Positions 50,559-58,718 of a stretch of DNA of 64,000 bases are shown here, one piece after another; position 1 is the first letter of the stretch, and every line of letters starts with the position of its first letter. Both the position numbers and the translations under genes were made by a program. Origin of the DNA: Blautia sp. XA-2221 (GTDB lineage: Bacteria; Bacillota; Clostridia; Lachnospirales; Lachnospiraceae); assembly GCF_028767025.1 (NCBI RefSeq), contig NZ_JAJQXX010000008.1:62001-126000 (forward strand), read 5' to 3'. A model generated the notes under the pieces. It was not told where the DNA came from. It searched no databases and saw only the letters and a list, made by a program, of their open reading frames with translations.

Positions 50559-52341
50559 GGAATTTCCCATAGAACTGGAGGACAGCCGGTTTGAACTGGA
50601 AAACAGACTGAAAAATCTTCTCTGGACTGTCAGCGGAGATTATGCGCTGGAAATGAAACCGGATGTGTCCCTGTTTCTAAGATCAGAGGCAATTGCCCTT
50701 TATGACGGTATCAAACAGGGGGCGTTTGCCAGGTTTTATGACAGAGATATGATGGGAATGTATCTGGTGAAAAAAGTGTTCCTGCAGGCAGATGAAATGT
50801 GCCTGACGCAGCTTGCCCAGCTTTGTATTGAAGAAGCTGTGGGAGAAAAAGTCTGTCAGGAACGTCCGGGAATCCGTTCCATTCAGCGAAAAGCCTGTGA
50901 GGACATTCTGGATCAGGAATTTGAGCAGATGTGCGCTCCGGGCAATACACTTGGGAGGCTGAGAGCAGCAGTGCTGAGAAGGCGTCTGGACGGCAGTTCT
51001 TACCGGGCGGAAAAAAAGCTTCAGGAACTGACAGAAACAGTGGCAGGCGCAGGCAGAGCGCAAAACACCATGGATCTGATCCGGATTGTGGACGAGCTCT
51101 ATAACCGTCTTGTGGATCCGTCTTTTGAAGCTGTTCACGGGAATCTGGAAAAGGTACTTGCGGTCAGCGTAAAGGAACTTACAGATTATCCCTGGGAGGA
51201 TTACCTTACAGAAGAGCTGTATGAGGAGGCTCTGGAAAGCTATGTGGAGCAGCTGACAGGAAATATGACAGCGCTGGAAGACCGGTCCGTTACAGAATCT
51301 ATGGAAGAAGAACGAAGGACAAAACAGAAGATCACGGTTCTTCCTCCGGAGGTGCTGGAAAAAGCCCACACGTATGTAGAACTGAATTACGGCAAAACCT
51401 ACCTGACTGAGGCGGAAGAAAAGCGGATCAACCATCTGATGTGCCGGGGAATACATGGAGACTGCAGTCTTTATTTCACAGAGGGAATACTGAAAAATCC
51501 TGTAAAGAGAAATTACCAGTATGAATATGCGGTCCGTCTGAAAAATAAAAACATCTGGCTGTATCATGACAGGCACAGAATTGTAAAGCATAATATCGCT
51601 GAGCTGACAGATACCCTTCGTAAATCCCTTACTCTGAGAGCAGAAACTCAGACGGTGCTGTCGGACAGAGGAACGATCGTTCCGTCCAGATTGTGGAGGA
51701 TCGGAAGAAGCAGCGATGCAAAAATATTTCAGAGAGAACTGAAAGCGGATGCGGCTGATTTTGTGGTGGATGTGCTGATCGATGCAAGCGGATCTCAGAT
51801 GAGCCGTCAGGGCGAGGTGGCAGCTCAGGCATATATTATCAGTGAGGCTCTGAGCAATGTAGAGATTCCTCACAGAGTTATGAGCTTCTGTACTTTCTGG
51901 GACTATACGATCCTGCACAGATTCCGGGAGTATGATGATCCCAGAACAGAAAATGAGAATATTTTTAATTATGTGACTTCTTCCAACAACCGGGACGGGC
52001 TTGCCATAAAAACAGTGGGCTACAGCCTTCTCCAAAGACAGGAAGAAAAGAAGATCCTCATTGTACTCAGCGACGGGCGGCCCTATGATGTGATCGTCAA
52101 CAGACCGAATGCCAAAAATCCTCAGCCATACCGCGGAAATCTTGCGGTTTCGGATACAGCTACAGAAGTCCGCAGACTGAGAAATCTTGAGGTCAGTGTA
52201 CTGGGGGTGTTCGCCGGGGAGGAAAAAGATCTTGCCACAGAAAAGAAAATTTTTGGCAAGGATTTTGCCTATATCCGGGACATATATAACTTTTCGAGAA
52301 TCGTCGGAAGATATCTCAGAAAGCAGCTGGAAACAGAGTAA
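50551..52341 (+). CDS. VWA-domain protein, partner of the MoxR ATPase
   Basis: 596 aa. The C-terminal von Willebrand A domain (~405-596) carries the metal-adhesion motif in VLIDASGSQMSRQGEV and later ILIVLSDGRPYDVI. The N-terminal 400 residues are helical without a recognised fold, as in NorD/CbbO-type partners. ATG 50551 is preferred (GAGG six bases upstream) over ATG 50545. Coupled by overlap to the ATPase gene and closed by the terminator at 52340. Confidence 0.85.
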   Translation: MNKEFPIELEDSRFELENRLKNLLWTVSGDYALEMKPDVSLFLRSEAIALYDGIKQGAFARFYDRDMMGMYLVKKVFLQADEMCLTQLAQLCIEEAVGEKVCQERPGIRSIQRKACEDILDQEFEQMCAPGNTLGRLRAAVLRRRLDGSSYRAEKKLQELTETVAGAGRAQNTMDLIRIVDELYNRLVDPSFEAVHGNLEKVLAVSVKELTDYPWEDYLTEELYEEALESYVEQLTGNMTALEDRSVTESMEEERRTKQKITVLPPEVLEKAHTYVELNYGKTYLTEAEEKRINHLMCRGIHGDCSLYFTEGILKNPVKRNYQYEYAVRLKNKNIWLYHDRHRIVKHNIAELTDTLRKSLTLRAETQTVLSDRGTIVPSRLWRIGRSSDAKIFQRELKADAADFVVDVLIDASGSQMSRQGEVAAQAYIISEALSNVEIPHRVMSFCTFWDYTILHRFREYDDPRTENENIFNYVTSSNNRDGLAIKTVGYSLLQRQEEKKILIVLSDGRPYDVIVNRPNAKNPQPYRGNLAVSDTATEVRRLRNLEVSVLGVFAGEEKDLATEKKIFGKDFAYIRDIYNFSRIVGRYLRKQLETE

Positions 52342-52387
52342 CAGCCTGATATCCTGCAGAATAACAGGGATCAGGCTGTTGTTTTTT
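52340..52387 (+). terminator. Terminator after the MoxR/VWA operon
   Basis: AACAGCCTGAT and TCCTG pair with CAGGGA and ATCAGGCTGTT, followed by GTTTTTTG. The stem overlaps the stop codon of the VWA gene. Confidence 0.85.
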
Positions 52388-52461
52388 GTGGGAAATACAT
52401 GGAACAGAGGAAAAAACTGTAATTTTTTTGCGTATTTTTGCAGATGATATCAAAAAAACAG

Positions 52462-52490
52462 TTGAATAATTTTGTGAAATCAGATATAAT
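52462..52490 (+). promoter_or_regulatory. Promoter of the opp operon
   Basis: TTGAAT, 17 bp, TATAAT: a strong sigma-A promoter. It leaves a leader of about 200 nt (roughly 52497-52695) before oppB, with a TGTCC/GGACA hairpin near 52552-52573 but no recognised riboswitch and no credible small gene. Confidence 0.75.
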
Positions 52491-52695
52491 GTGTAAATGC
52501 AATAAAGGGATAGATAGGAGCCTGAAGGACTGTTATTTTTTTTATCATGAGTGTCCGCTATATAAGGACAAATGTTTACGCTAAAGTGGTAAAAAACGAA
52601 AACAGAGGAACTCTTTTATAGGAAAATCCTGAATTATACGAATAAAAGCGCATCCCTTTAATATTGTCAGAAAAAACAAAAAGGAGTGTATTTAC

Positions 52696-53607
52696 GTGGG
52701 AAAATACGTTACAAAGCGAGTTCTTCTCGCTATTGTCACCGTTTTTATTGTCTGTGGTATCACATTCTTTGCCATGAACGCCATTCCGGGCGGACCTTTT
52801 GACGGTGAAAAAGCACTTTCTCCGGAAGTAAAAGAGGCACTGGAGAAGAGATTTAATCTGGATAAACCGGTAGGAGAGCAGTTTGTTCTTTATATGAAGA
52901 ACCTTGCTCATGGAGATTTCGGTGTTTCCGCAAAAACAGGTCGTGACATCAAAACAACAATTTTTGAATCCTTTAAGGTTTCTGCAAAACTTGGAGGAAT
53001 GGCAATCCTTACAGCCCTGGTGCTTGGCCTGATCTTTGGAAGTCTTGCTGCGCTTACAAGAAATCATCTTCCTGACCGGCTGATCATTTTCTTTTCAACA
53101 TTGTTTACGTCGTTGCCCAGCTTTGTGTTTGCATCGCTTTTGCTGCTGGTATTCTGCGTTACTCTGAAGTGGGTTCCGGTGTGGAGTCCTGAGAACCAGA
53201 ATTATGTGCTTCCGGTTATTGCGTTGGCAGCTTATCCTATGGCATACATCACACGTCTTACCAAGAGCAGCATGCTTGACGTTCTGGGACAGGATTATGT
53301 GCGTACCGCAAGAGCTAAGGGTGTATCCCGGATGAAAACGATTTTTAAACACACACTCAGAAATTCTCTGATTCCGGTTATCACTTATGTAGGCCCCATG
53401 ACAGCCTCCATTCTTACAGGAAGCCTTGTGGTGGAAAAAATCTTTACCATCGGCGGTCTGGGTGCAAAATTTGTAGAGGCCATTACAAACAGAGATTATC
53501 CTCTGATCATGGGTACTACAATTTTCCTGGCGGTACTGATGGTAACGATGAACCTGATCACTGATATCGTATATAAGATGATCGACCCGAGAATTAAACT
53601 GGATTAA
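52696..53607 (+). CDS. oppB: Peptide ABC transporter permease (OppB/DppB)
   Basis: 303 aa, start GTG 52696 nine bases after AAGGAG. N-terminal membrane helix (VLLAIVTVFIVCGITFFAMN), then NAIPGGPFDGEKALSPEVKE, and the permease core with the EAA-loop YVRTARAKGVSRMKTIFKHT and LVVEKIFTIGGLGAKFVEAI. First gene of a five-gene peptide import operon. Confidence 0.95.
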   Translation: MGKYVTKRVLLAIVTVFIVCGITFFAMNAIPGGPFDGEKALSPEVKEALEKRFNLDKPVGEQFVLYMKNLAHGDFGVSAKTGRDIKTTIFESFKVSAKLGGMAILTALVLGLIFGSLAALTRNHLPDRLIIFFSTLFTSLPSFVFASLLLLVFCVTLKWVPVWSPENQNYVLPVIALAAYPMAYITRLTKSSMLDVLGQDYVRTARAKGVSRMKTIFKHTLRNSLIPVITYVGPMTASILTGSLVVEKIFTIGGLGAKFVEAITNRDYPLIMGTTIFLAVLMVTMNLITDIVYKMIDPRIKLD

Positions 53608-53619
53608 GGAGGAAACTAA

Positions 53620-54705
53620 GTGGATAACACCAGTAAAAATCTGGATGAGATGCCGAAGAAGTCGCCATTAAGCTTCCAGATTGATTTGAAAAAATTTGAA
53701 AAAGCAACTGATGAAGAGAAAAGACAGCAGGATGTTATGAGCGAGTCCACTTCTTTCTGGAAAGACGGATTCCGCAAGCTGAGAAGAAATCCGCTGGCTA
53801 TGGGCAGCCTGGTAGTTCTGATTCTGATCGTTGGAATGATCTTTATCGTACCTCATGTAGTACCATATTCCTACTCTCAGATCATTACTGTAAATGGCAG
53901 AAGAGATAAAACAGCTTCCAATATGGCGCCGTTCCAGTACTCAGAACTGGAACAGAAGTACATAGAGGAAGGCGGTAAGGTATTCCCTCATATTATGGGA
54001 ACAGACGAAATGGGACGTGATTACTTTGTTCGTGTTATTTACGGAACAAGAGTATCTCTGGCGGTTGGCCTTTTTGCCAGCATCATTGTCCTTATTATCG
54101 GAGTTATGTACGGAAGTATCTCGGGATACTTTGGAGGAAAGGTCGATCTGATCATGATGCGTATTGTGGATATTATATATTCGCTTCCCGATATGCTCAT
54201 GGTGATCCTGCTTTCCGTGGTGCTCCGTGAAACGCTGAATGTAGACTCGATCCCATTCCTTCAGAAGCTGGGACCGAACATGATCTCCCTGTTTATTGTA
54301 TTCGGTCTTCTGTACTGGACAGGTATGGCGCGTATGGTGCGTGGACAGATCCTTACTATTAAACAGAACGAATATGTGCTGGCAGCTAAGATCAGCGGCG
54401 CAAAATCAGGAAGAATCATCCGCAAGCATATTCTTCCAAACTGTATCAGTGTAATTATTGTATCAGGCGCTCTTCAGATCCCGTCAGCGATCTTTACAGA
54501 GAGTTTCCTGAGCTTTATCGGACTTGGCGTACAGGCTCCGATGCCTTCTCTTGGATCTCTGGCAAATGCGGGACGTGCGGGTCTGACTGCTTATCCTTAT
54601 AAGCTGATCTTCCCGGCTATCATGATCTGTCTGATCACACTTGCATTTAACTTACTGGGCGACGGCCTTCGTGATGCCTTTGACCCGAAACTGAGGAGGG
54701 ATTAA
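53620..54705 (+). CDS. oppC: Peptide ABC transporter permease (OppC/DppC)
   Basis: 361 aa, start GTG 53620 behind AGGAGG. A cytoplasmic N-terminal stretch of ~60 residues, then membrane helices, HIMGTDEMGRDYFVRVIYGT, and the EAA-loop EYVLAAKISGAKSGRIIRKH with LPNCISVIIV and SFIGLGVQAPMPSLGSL. Partner of OppB. Confidence 0.95.
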   Translation: MDNTSKNLDEMPKKSPLSFQIDLKKFEKATDEEKRQQDVMSESTSFWKDGFRKLRRNPLAMGSLVVLILIVGMIFIVPHVVPYSYSQIITVNGRRDKTASNMAPFQYSELEQKYIEEGGKVFPHIMGTDEMGRDYFVRVIYGTRVSLAVGLFASIIVLIIGVMYGSISGYFGGKVDLIMMRIVDIIYSLPDMLMVILLSVVLRETLNVDSIPFLQKLGPNMISLFIVFGLLYWTGMARMVRGQILTIKQNEYVLAAKISGAKSGRIIRKHILPNCISVIIVSGALQIPSAIFTESFLSFIGLGVQAPMPSLGSLANAGRAGLTAYPYKLIFPAIMICLITLAFNLLGDGLRDAFDPKLRRD

Positions 54706-54706
54706 G

Positions 54707-55714
54707 ATGAGTGAGAATATACTTTCAGTCGTAGACTTAAATACCTCTTTTCAAACTGACAGAGGAGAGGTTATGGCGGTAAACGGTGTTTCCTTTAATC
54801 TGGACAGGGGAAAAATTCTGGGAATTGTAGGAGAGTCCGGTTCCGGAAAAAGTGTTACCGCATATTCAATTATGCAAATTCTGGAAAAGAACGGAAGCAT
54901 CAAAAAAGGCCAGGTTCTTTATAAAGGCCAGGATATTACACAGTTTTCAGAGAAACAGATGAGAGAATTCCGCGGAAAATGCTGCTCTATTATTTTCCAG
55001 GATCCCATGACAAGTCTGAATCCTGTATTTACTATTGGAAATCAGTTAAAAGAAGCAATCGAGCTTCATACAGAACGCAAAGGCAAGGTGGCAATGGACC
55101 GCGCCATTGAGATGCTGACCCTGGTTGGCGTCAACGAGCCGGAGAAACGTGTAAAACAGTATCCATACGAGCTTTCCGGAGGTATGCGTCAGCGTGTTAT
55201 GATCGCTATGGCACTGGCATGTGAACCAGACATTCTGATCGCAGATGAGCCCACAACTGCTCTTGACGTAACCATTCAGGCGCAGATCCTGGAACTGATG
55301 CAGAGTCTTCAGAAAAAACTGGGTATGGCGATTATCATGGTAACACATGATCTTGGCGTTATTGCAGATATGTGTGATGAGATCATTGTTATGTACGGCG
55401 GCCGTGTCTGTGAGAGAGGAACTGCAGAGGATATTTTCTATCGTCCGGCTCATGAGTACACAAAGGGACTTCTGAAGTCTATTCCAAGTGTGGACCGCAT
55501 GGGAGAGAAACTGATCCCGATCCCGGGAACTCCTATCAACCTTCTGAACATGCCGAAGGGCTGCGCATTCTGTCCGAGATGCGAAAATGCAATGAAAATC
55601 TGCATTGAGGAAATTCCACCGGAAGTTCAGATGCCTGACGGACATTTTGCTTCCTGCTGGATGAGTGTGAAGGAGCAGATAGAGGCGCAGCAGGAGGGAA
55701 AGAACAATGAGTAA
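54707..55714 (+). CDS. oppD: Peptide ABC transporter ATP-binding protein (OppD/DppD)
   Basis: 335 aa. Walker A GESGSGKSV, Q-loop IIFQDPMTSLNP, signature ELSGGMRQRVMIAMAL, Walker B ILIADEPTTALD. The C-terminal oligopeptide-transporter extension contains four cysteines in GCAFCPRCENAMKIC, as in family members that bind an Fe-S cluster or zinc. Overlaps oppF by eight bases. Confidence 0.95.
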   Translation: MSENILSVVDLNTSFQTDRGEVMAVNGVSFNLDRGKILGIVGESGSGKSVTAYSIMQILEKNGSIKKGQVLYKGQDITQFSEKQMREFRGKCCSIIFQDPMTSLNPVFTIGNQLKEAIELHTERKGKVAMDRAIEMLTLVGVNEPEKRVKQYPYELSGGMRQRVMIAMALACEPDILIADEPTTALDVTIQAQILELMQSLQKKLGMAIIMVTHDLGVIADMCDEIIVMYGGRVCERGTAEDIFYRPAHEYTKGLLKSIPSVDRMGEKLIPIPGTPINLLNMPKGCAFCPRCENAMKICIEEIPPEVQMPDGHFASCWMSVKEQIEAQQEGKNNE

Positions 55715-56684
55715 TGTAACAAATAAAAGCGAATATCTGGTTGAGGTCAACAACCTGAAACAGTATTTTCCTGTTAAGACAGGTTTTATGAAAAACACAC
55801 CTCTGAAAGCTGTAGACGGTGTATCTTTTAACATTAAGCCCGGTGAGACTCTGGGTCTGGTAGGTGAATCCGGATGTGGAAAAACTACCGTAGGCCGCTC
55901 TCTTCTGAGATTATATACACCTACTTCCGGCGATGTGTTTTTTGACGGAAAAAGAGTAGATAAACACAGCATTGGCCATATGCGTAAGGAAATGCAGATG
56001 GTGTTTCAGGATCCGTATTCTTCTCTGAATCCACGAATGACAGTAGAAGATATTATCGGAGAGCCTCTGGATGTACATAAGCTGTATTCCGGTAAAGGTG
56101 AGCGCCGCGACAGGATCCTGGAGCTGATGGAACTGGTGGGACTGAATGCAGAGCATGCAACACGCTATGCTCATGAGTTCAGCGGCGGTCAGCGTCAGCG
56201 TATCGGTATTGCCAGAGCCCTTGCAACAAGACCAAGATTTATTGTATGTGATGAGGCAGTCAGCGCCCTTGACGTTTCCATTCAGGCGCAGGTGATCAAT
56301 ATGTTCGAGGAGCTTCAGGAGAAGCTGGGAGTAGCATACCTCTTTATCGCCCACGATCTTCTGGTGGTTCATCATATTTCCGACCGTATTGCGGTTATGT
56401 ACCTGGGAAGGATCGTGGAGATCGCAGATGCAGACGATCTCAACGAATCTCCGATCCATCCGTATACTCAGTCACTGTTAAGTGCGGTACCTTATCCGGA
56501 TCCTAAGGTTGCGAAAGAACGTCAGCGTATCATCCTTGAAGGTGATGTGCCAAGTCCTCTGCATATGCCTACCGGCTGTGCATTCCGTACCCGCTGCAAA
56601 TATGCTACTGAGCGCTGTGCAAAAGAGTGCCCTACTCTGACAGACAGAGGAAACGGACATATGGTAGCATGCTTTAACAAATAA
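55707..56684 (+). CDS. oppF: Peptide ABC transporter ATP-binding protein (OppF/DppF)
   Basis: 325 aa. Walker A GESGCGKTT, QMVFQDPYSSLNPRMTV, signature FSGGQRQRIGIARAL, Walker B FIVCDEAVSALD. The C-terminal Cys-rich extension GCAFRTRCKYATERC-AKEC is typical. Forms the heterodimeric motor with OppD. Confidence 0.95.
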   Translation: MSNVTNKSEYLVEVNNLKQYFPVKTGFMKNTPLKAVDGVSFNIKPGETLGLVGESGCGKTTVGRSLLRLYTPTSGDVFFDGKRVDKHSIGHMRKEMQMVFQDPYSSLNPRMTVEDIIGEPLDVHKLYSGKGERRDRILELMELVGLNAEHATRYAHEFSGGQRQRIGIARALATRPRFIVCDEAVSALDVSIQAQVINMFEELQEKLGVAYLFIAHDLLVVHHISDRIAVMYLGRIVEIADADDLNESPIHPYTQSLLSAVPYPDPKVAKERQRIILEGDVPSPLHMPTGCAFRTRCKYATERCAKECPTLTDRGNGHMVACFNK

Positions 56685-56815
56685 ACCCGGATATCAGGAC
56701 ATACAATTTAAAGGGATACATTTTAAAAGGATACATTTACCGTGCAGGAATTGTGTGGTGTTTGTATAAACTGCAGTGAAAGCTGTAAATAAAATCCAGA
56801 CAGGAGGAATTTTTT

Positions 56816-58513
56816 ATGAAGAAGAAACACGTAGCACTTGCTCTTGCAGCAGCTATGGCAGTAACCACCGTAGGCGGGGCAACCGTATATGCTTCTGAAG
56901 AGCATGGACCATCCAGCGAAGCGGCACCGGCATGGGAGAACTATGATGCGCGCATCGCAGAAATCAGATCTGAAACAGACCTGGTTAAACGAGAGGCTCT
57001 GATGCATGAGGCAGAGGATGAGCTTATGAACACATGGGCGATCATTCCGCTGTATTATTACAATGATGTGTACATGCAGAGCACAGATGTAGACAACATT
57101 TATGCAAACCTGTTTGGCTTTAAATATTTCGGATTTGCAAAAGCTCCGGGCAATACTTTAAGCCTTCAGATCGCATCTGAGCCAAATAAACTTGACCCGG
57201 CTCTTAACTCTACTGTAGACGGCGCCTGCCTTGCAATTCTTGCATTCTCAGGTCTGTACAGCTATGATGCAGATGGAAAACTGGTTCCTGAGCTGGCAGA
57301 AGGCTGTGAGGTAAGTAAAGATGGTCTGACTTACACCTTTACTCTGAGAGACGGACTGAAATGGTCTGACGGTGAAGAGCTTAATGCAGAAGATGTGGTA
57401 TACAGCTGGAACCGTCTTGTTACTCCTGAAACAGGTGCAGACTACTCCTATCTTGCTGACATCATTGCAAGAAAAGATGATGACACACTGGATATTGCAG
57501 GCTCAGGCAACACCTTTACTGTAAAACTGAAAGCTCCATGTGCATATTTCCTTGATCTGTGTGCATTCCCGGCATTTTATCCGGTTCCGCAGCAGTGCGT
57601 GGAATCAGCAGAAGGCGCTGATGGAAACCCGGGCGCATGGTGCGTGGAATCCGGCTTCGTTACTTCCGGTCCGATGACATGTACAGAGTGGAAACACAAT
57701 GAGTCCATGACTTATGAGAAAAATCCGAACTACTTCAGAGCAGATGAGGTTTCTCTTGAGAAAGTTCAGTTCATGTTAAGTGCAGACGATACAGCAATCT
57801 GGAATGCATTTGAGGATGGTTCCCTGCAGTTTATCGACACAATCGCAACAGACATGATGGCAACAGCAAAAGAAAAAGAAGAATATCACAACATTCCTAC
57901 ACTGGGAACATACTATGCAGGATTTAATGTAAACAGTGACCTGTTCAAAGGTAAAACAATACAGCAGGCTGCAGATATGAGAAAGGCAATCAACCTTCTT
58001 ATTGACCGCCAGTACATTGTTGACACAATCGCACAGGCTGATCAGGAAGTTGCAAACACCTTTATCCCAACCGGTATGTTAGACGGCAACGGAGGAGAAT
58101 TCCGTACAAATGACGACGCTTACACATATCCGATGGAAGATGTTGTAGGATACTTTGATCCGAACGCATATGAGGAGAACCTGGAAGAGGCAAGAAAGCT
58201 TCTTGAAGGTGCCGGATATAAGTTCGATGAAAGTGGAATGCTTTCTGCAGAAACTCCGCTCAACATGACATATCTGACAAATGACGCAGAAGGCAATGTT
58301 AAGATCGGCGAGTCTATCCAGCAGGATCTGGCTGCTATCGGAATCAATGTAACTGTGGAAACCCGTGAGTGGTCTGTATTCCTTGACGAGAGAAAACAGG
58401 GTAAATTTGACTTCTGCCGTGAAGGTTGGCTGGCAGACTACAATGACCCGATCAACATGCTTGAAATGTGGGAAACAGAGTCCGGAAACAACGATATGCA
58501 GTTCGGAAGATAA
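56816..58513 (+). CDS. oppA: Circularly permuted oligopeptide-binding protein (OppA/SBP family 5)
   Basis: 565 aa. Signal peptide 1-26 (AVTTVGGATVYA-SEE), no lipobox. Residues ~41-108 (YDARIAEIRSETDLVKREAL, NTWAIIPLYYYNDVYMQSTD, LFGFKYFGFA) match the segment that normally ends OppA proteins. The usual mature N-terminus begins only at ~112 (NTLSLQIASEPNKLDPALNS). The protein ends at WLADYNDPINMLEMW...SGNNDMQFGR, exactly where the displaced segment would normally follow. Nothing is missing; the order is rotated. The gene ends normally before a terminator at 58553. It should still fold if the old termini are adjacent. Cotranscribed with oppBCDF. Confidence 0.9.
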   Translation: MKKKHVALALAAAMAVTTVGGATVYASEEHGPSSEAAPAWENYDARIAEIRSETDLVKREALMHEAEDELMNTWAIIPLYYYNDVYMQSTDVDNIYANLFGFKYFGFAKAPGNTLSLQIASEPNKLDPALNSTVDGACLAILAFSGLYSYDADGKLVPELAEGCEVSKDGLTYTFTLRDGLKWSDGEELNAEDVVYSWNRLVTPETGADYSYLADIIARKDDDTLDIAGSGNTFTVKLKAPCAYFLDLCAFPAFYPVPQQCVESAEGADGNPGAWCVESGFVTSGPMTCTEWKHNESMTYEKNPNYFRADEVSLEKVQFMLSADDTAIWNAFEDGSLQFIDTIATDMMATAKEKEEYHNIPTLGTYYAGFNVNSDLFKGKTIQQAADMRKAINLLIDRQYIVDTIAQADQEVANTFIPTGMLDGNGGEFRTNDDAYTYPMEDVVGYFDPNAYEENLEEARKLLEGAGYKFDESGMLSAETPLNMTYLTNDAEGNVKIGESIQQDLAAIGINVTVETREWSVFLDERKQGKFDFCREGWLADYNDPINMLEMWETESGNNDMQFGR

Positions 58514-58552
58514 GCATATCTGAGAAAATTTTTCTCTGAAATAAGCCAATAT

Positions 58553-58602
58553 AAAAGCACTGCAAAGCAGGTAAAGAGATTATCTGCGGAGCAGTGCTTT
58601 TG
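58553..58602 (+). terminator. Terminator after oppA
   Basis: AAAAGCACTGC (58553-58563) pairs perfectly with GCAGTGCTTTT (58591-58601) around a loop of about 27 bases. Confidence 0.8.
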
Positions 58603-58649
58603 TTGCATATTTATAAAATAAAACTGTATATTTATTGTATAAAAACAAC

Positions 58650-58678
58650 TTGCATATGCTGTCGTAAATTAGTATAAT
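58650..58678 (+). promoter_or_regulatory. Promoter of the OPT transporter operon
   Basis: TTGCAT, 17 bp, TATAAT, about 40 bp before the ATG at 58719. Confidence 0.75.
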
Positions 58679-58718
58679 GGAAAAAGGTTCGCAATAAAAA
58701 TAAAGGGAGAGGAAATCA

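Noticed and set aside
50683-52035. 450-codon open frame on the minus strand
   Set aside because: Antisense shadow of the VWA-domain gene; composition is non-protein-like and there is no start signal.
52326-52337. Further copy of the CTGGAAACAGAG motif
   Set aside because: Only 12 bases match and it lies in the coding end of the VWA gene, so it is taken as chance.
52547-52621. 24-codon open frame in the opp leader
   Set aside because: No ribosome site before its ATG and no amino-acid pattern that would suggest a leader peptide.
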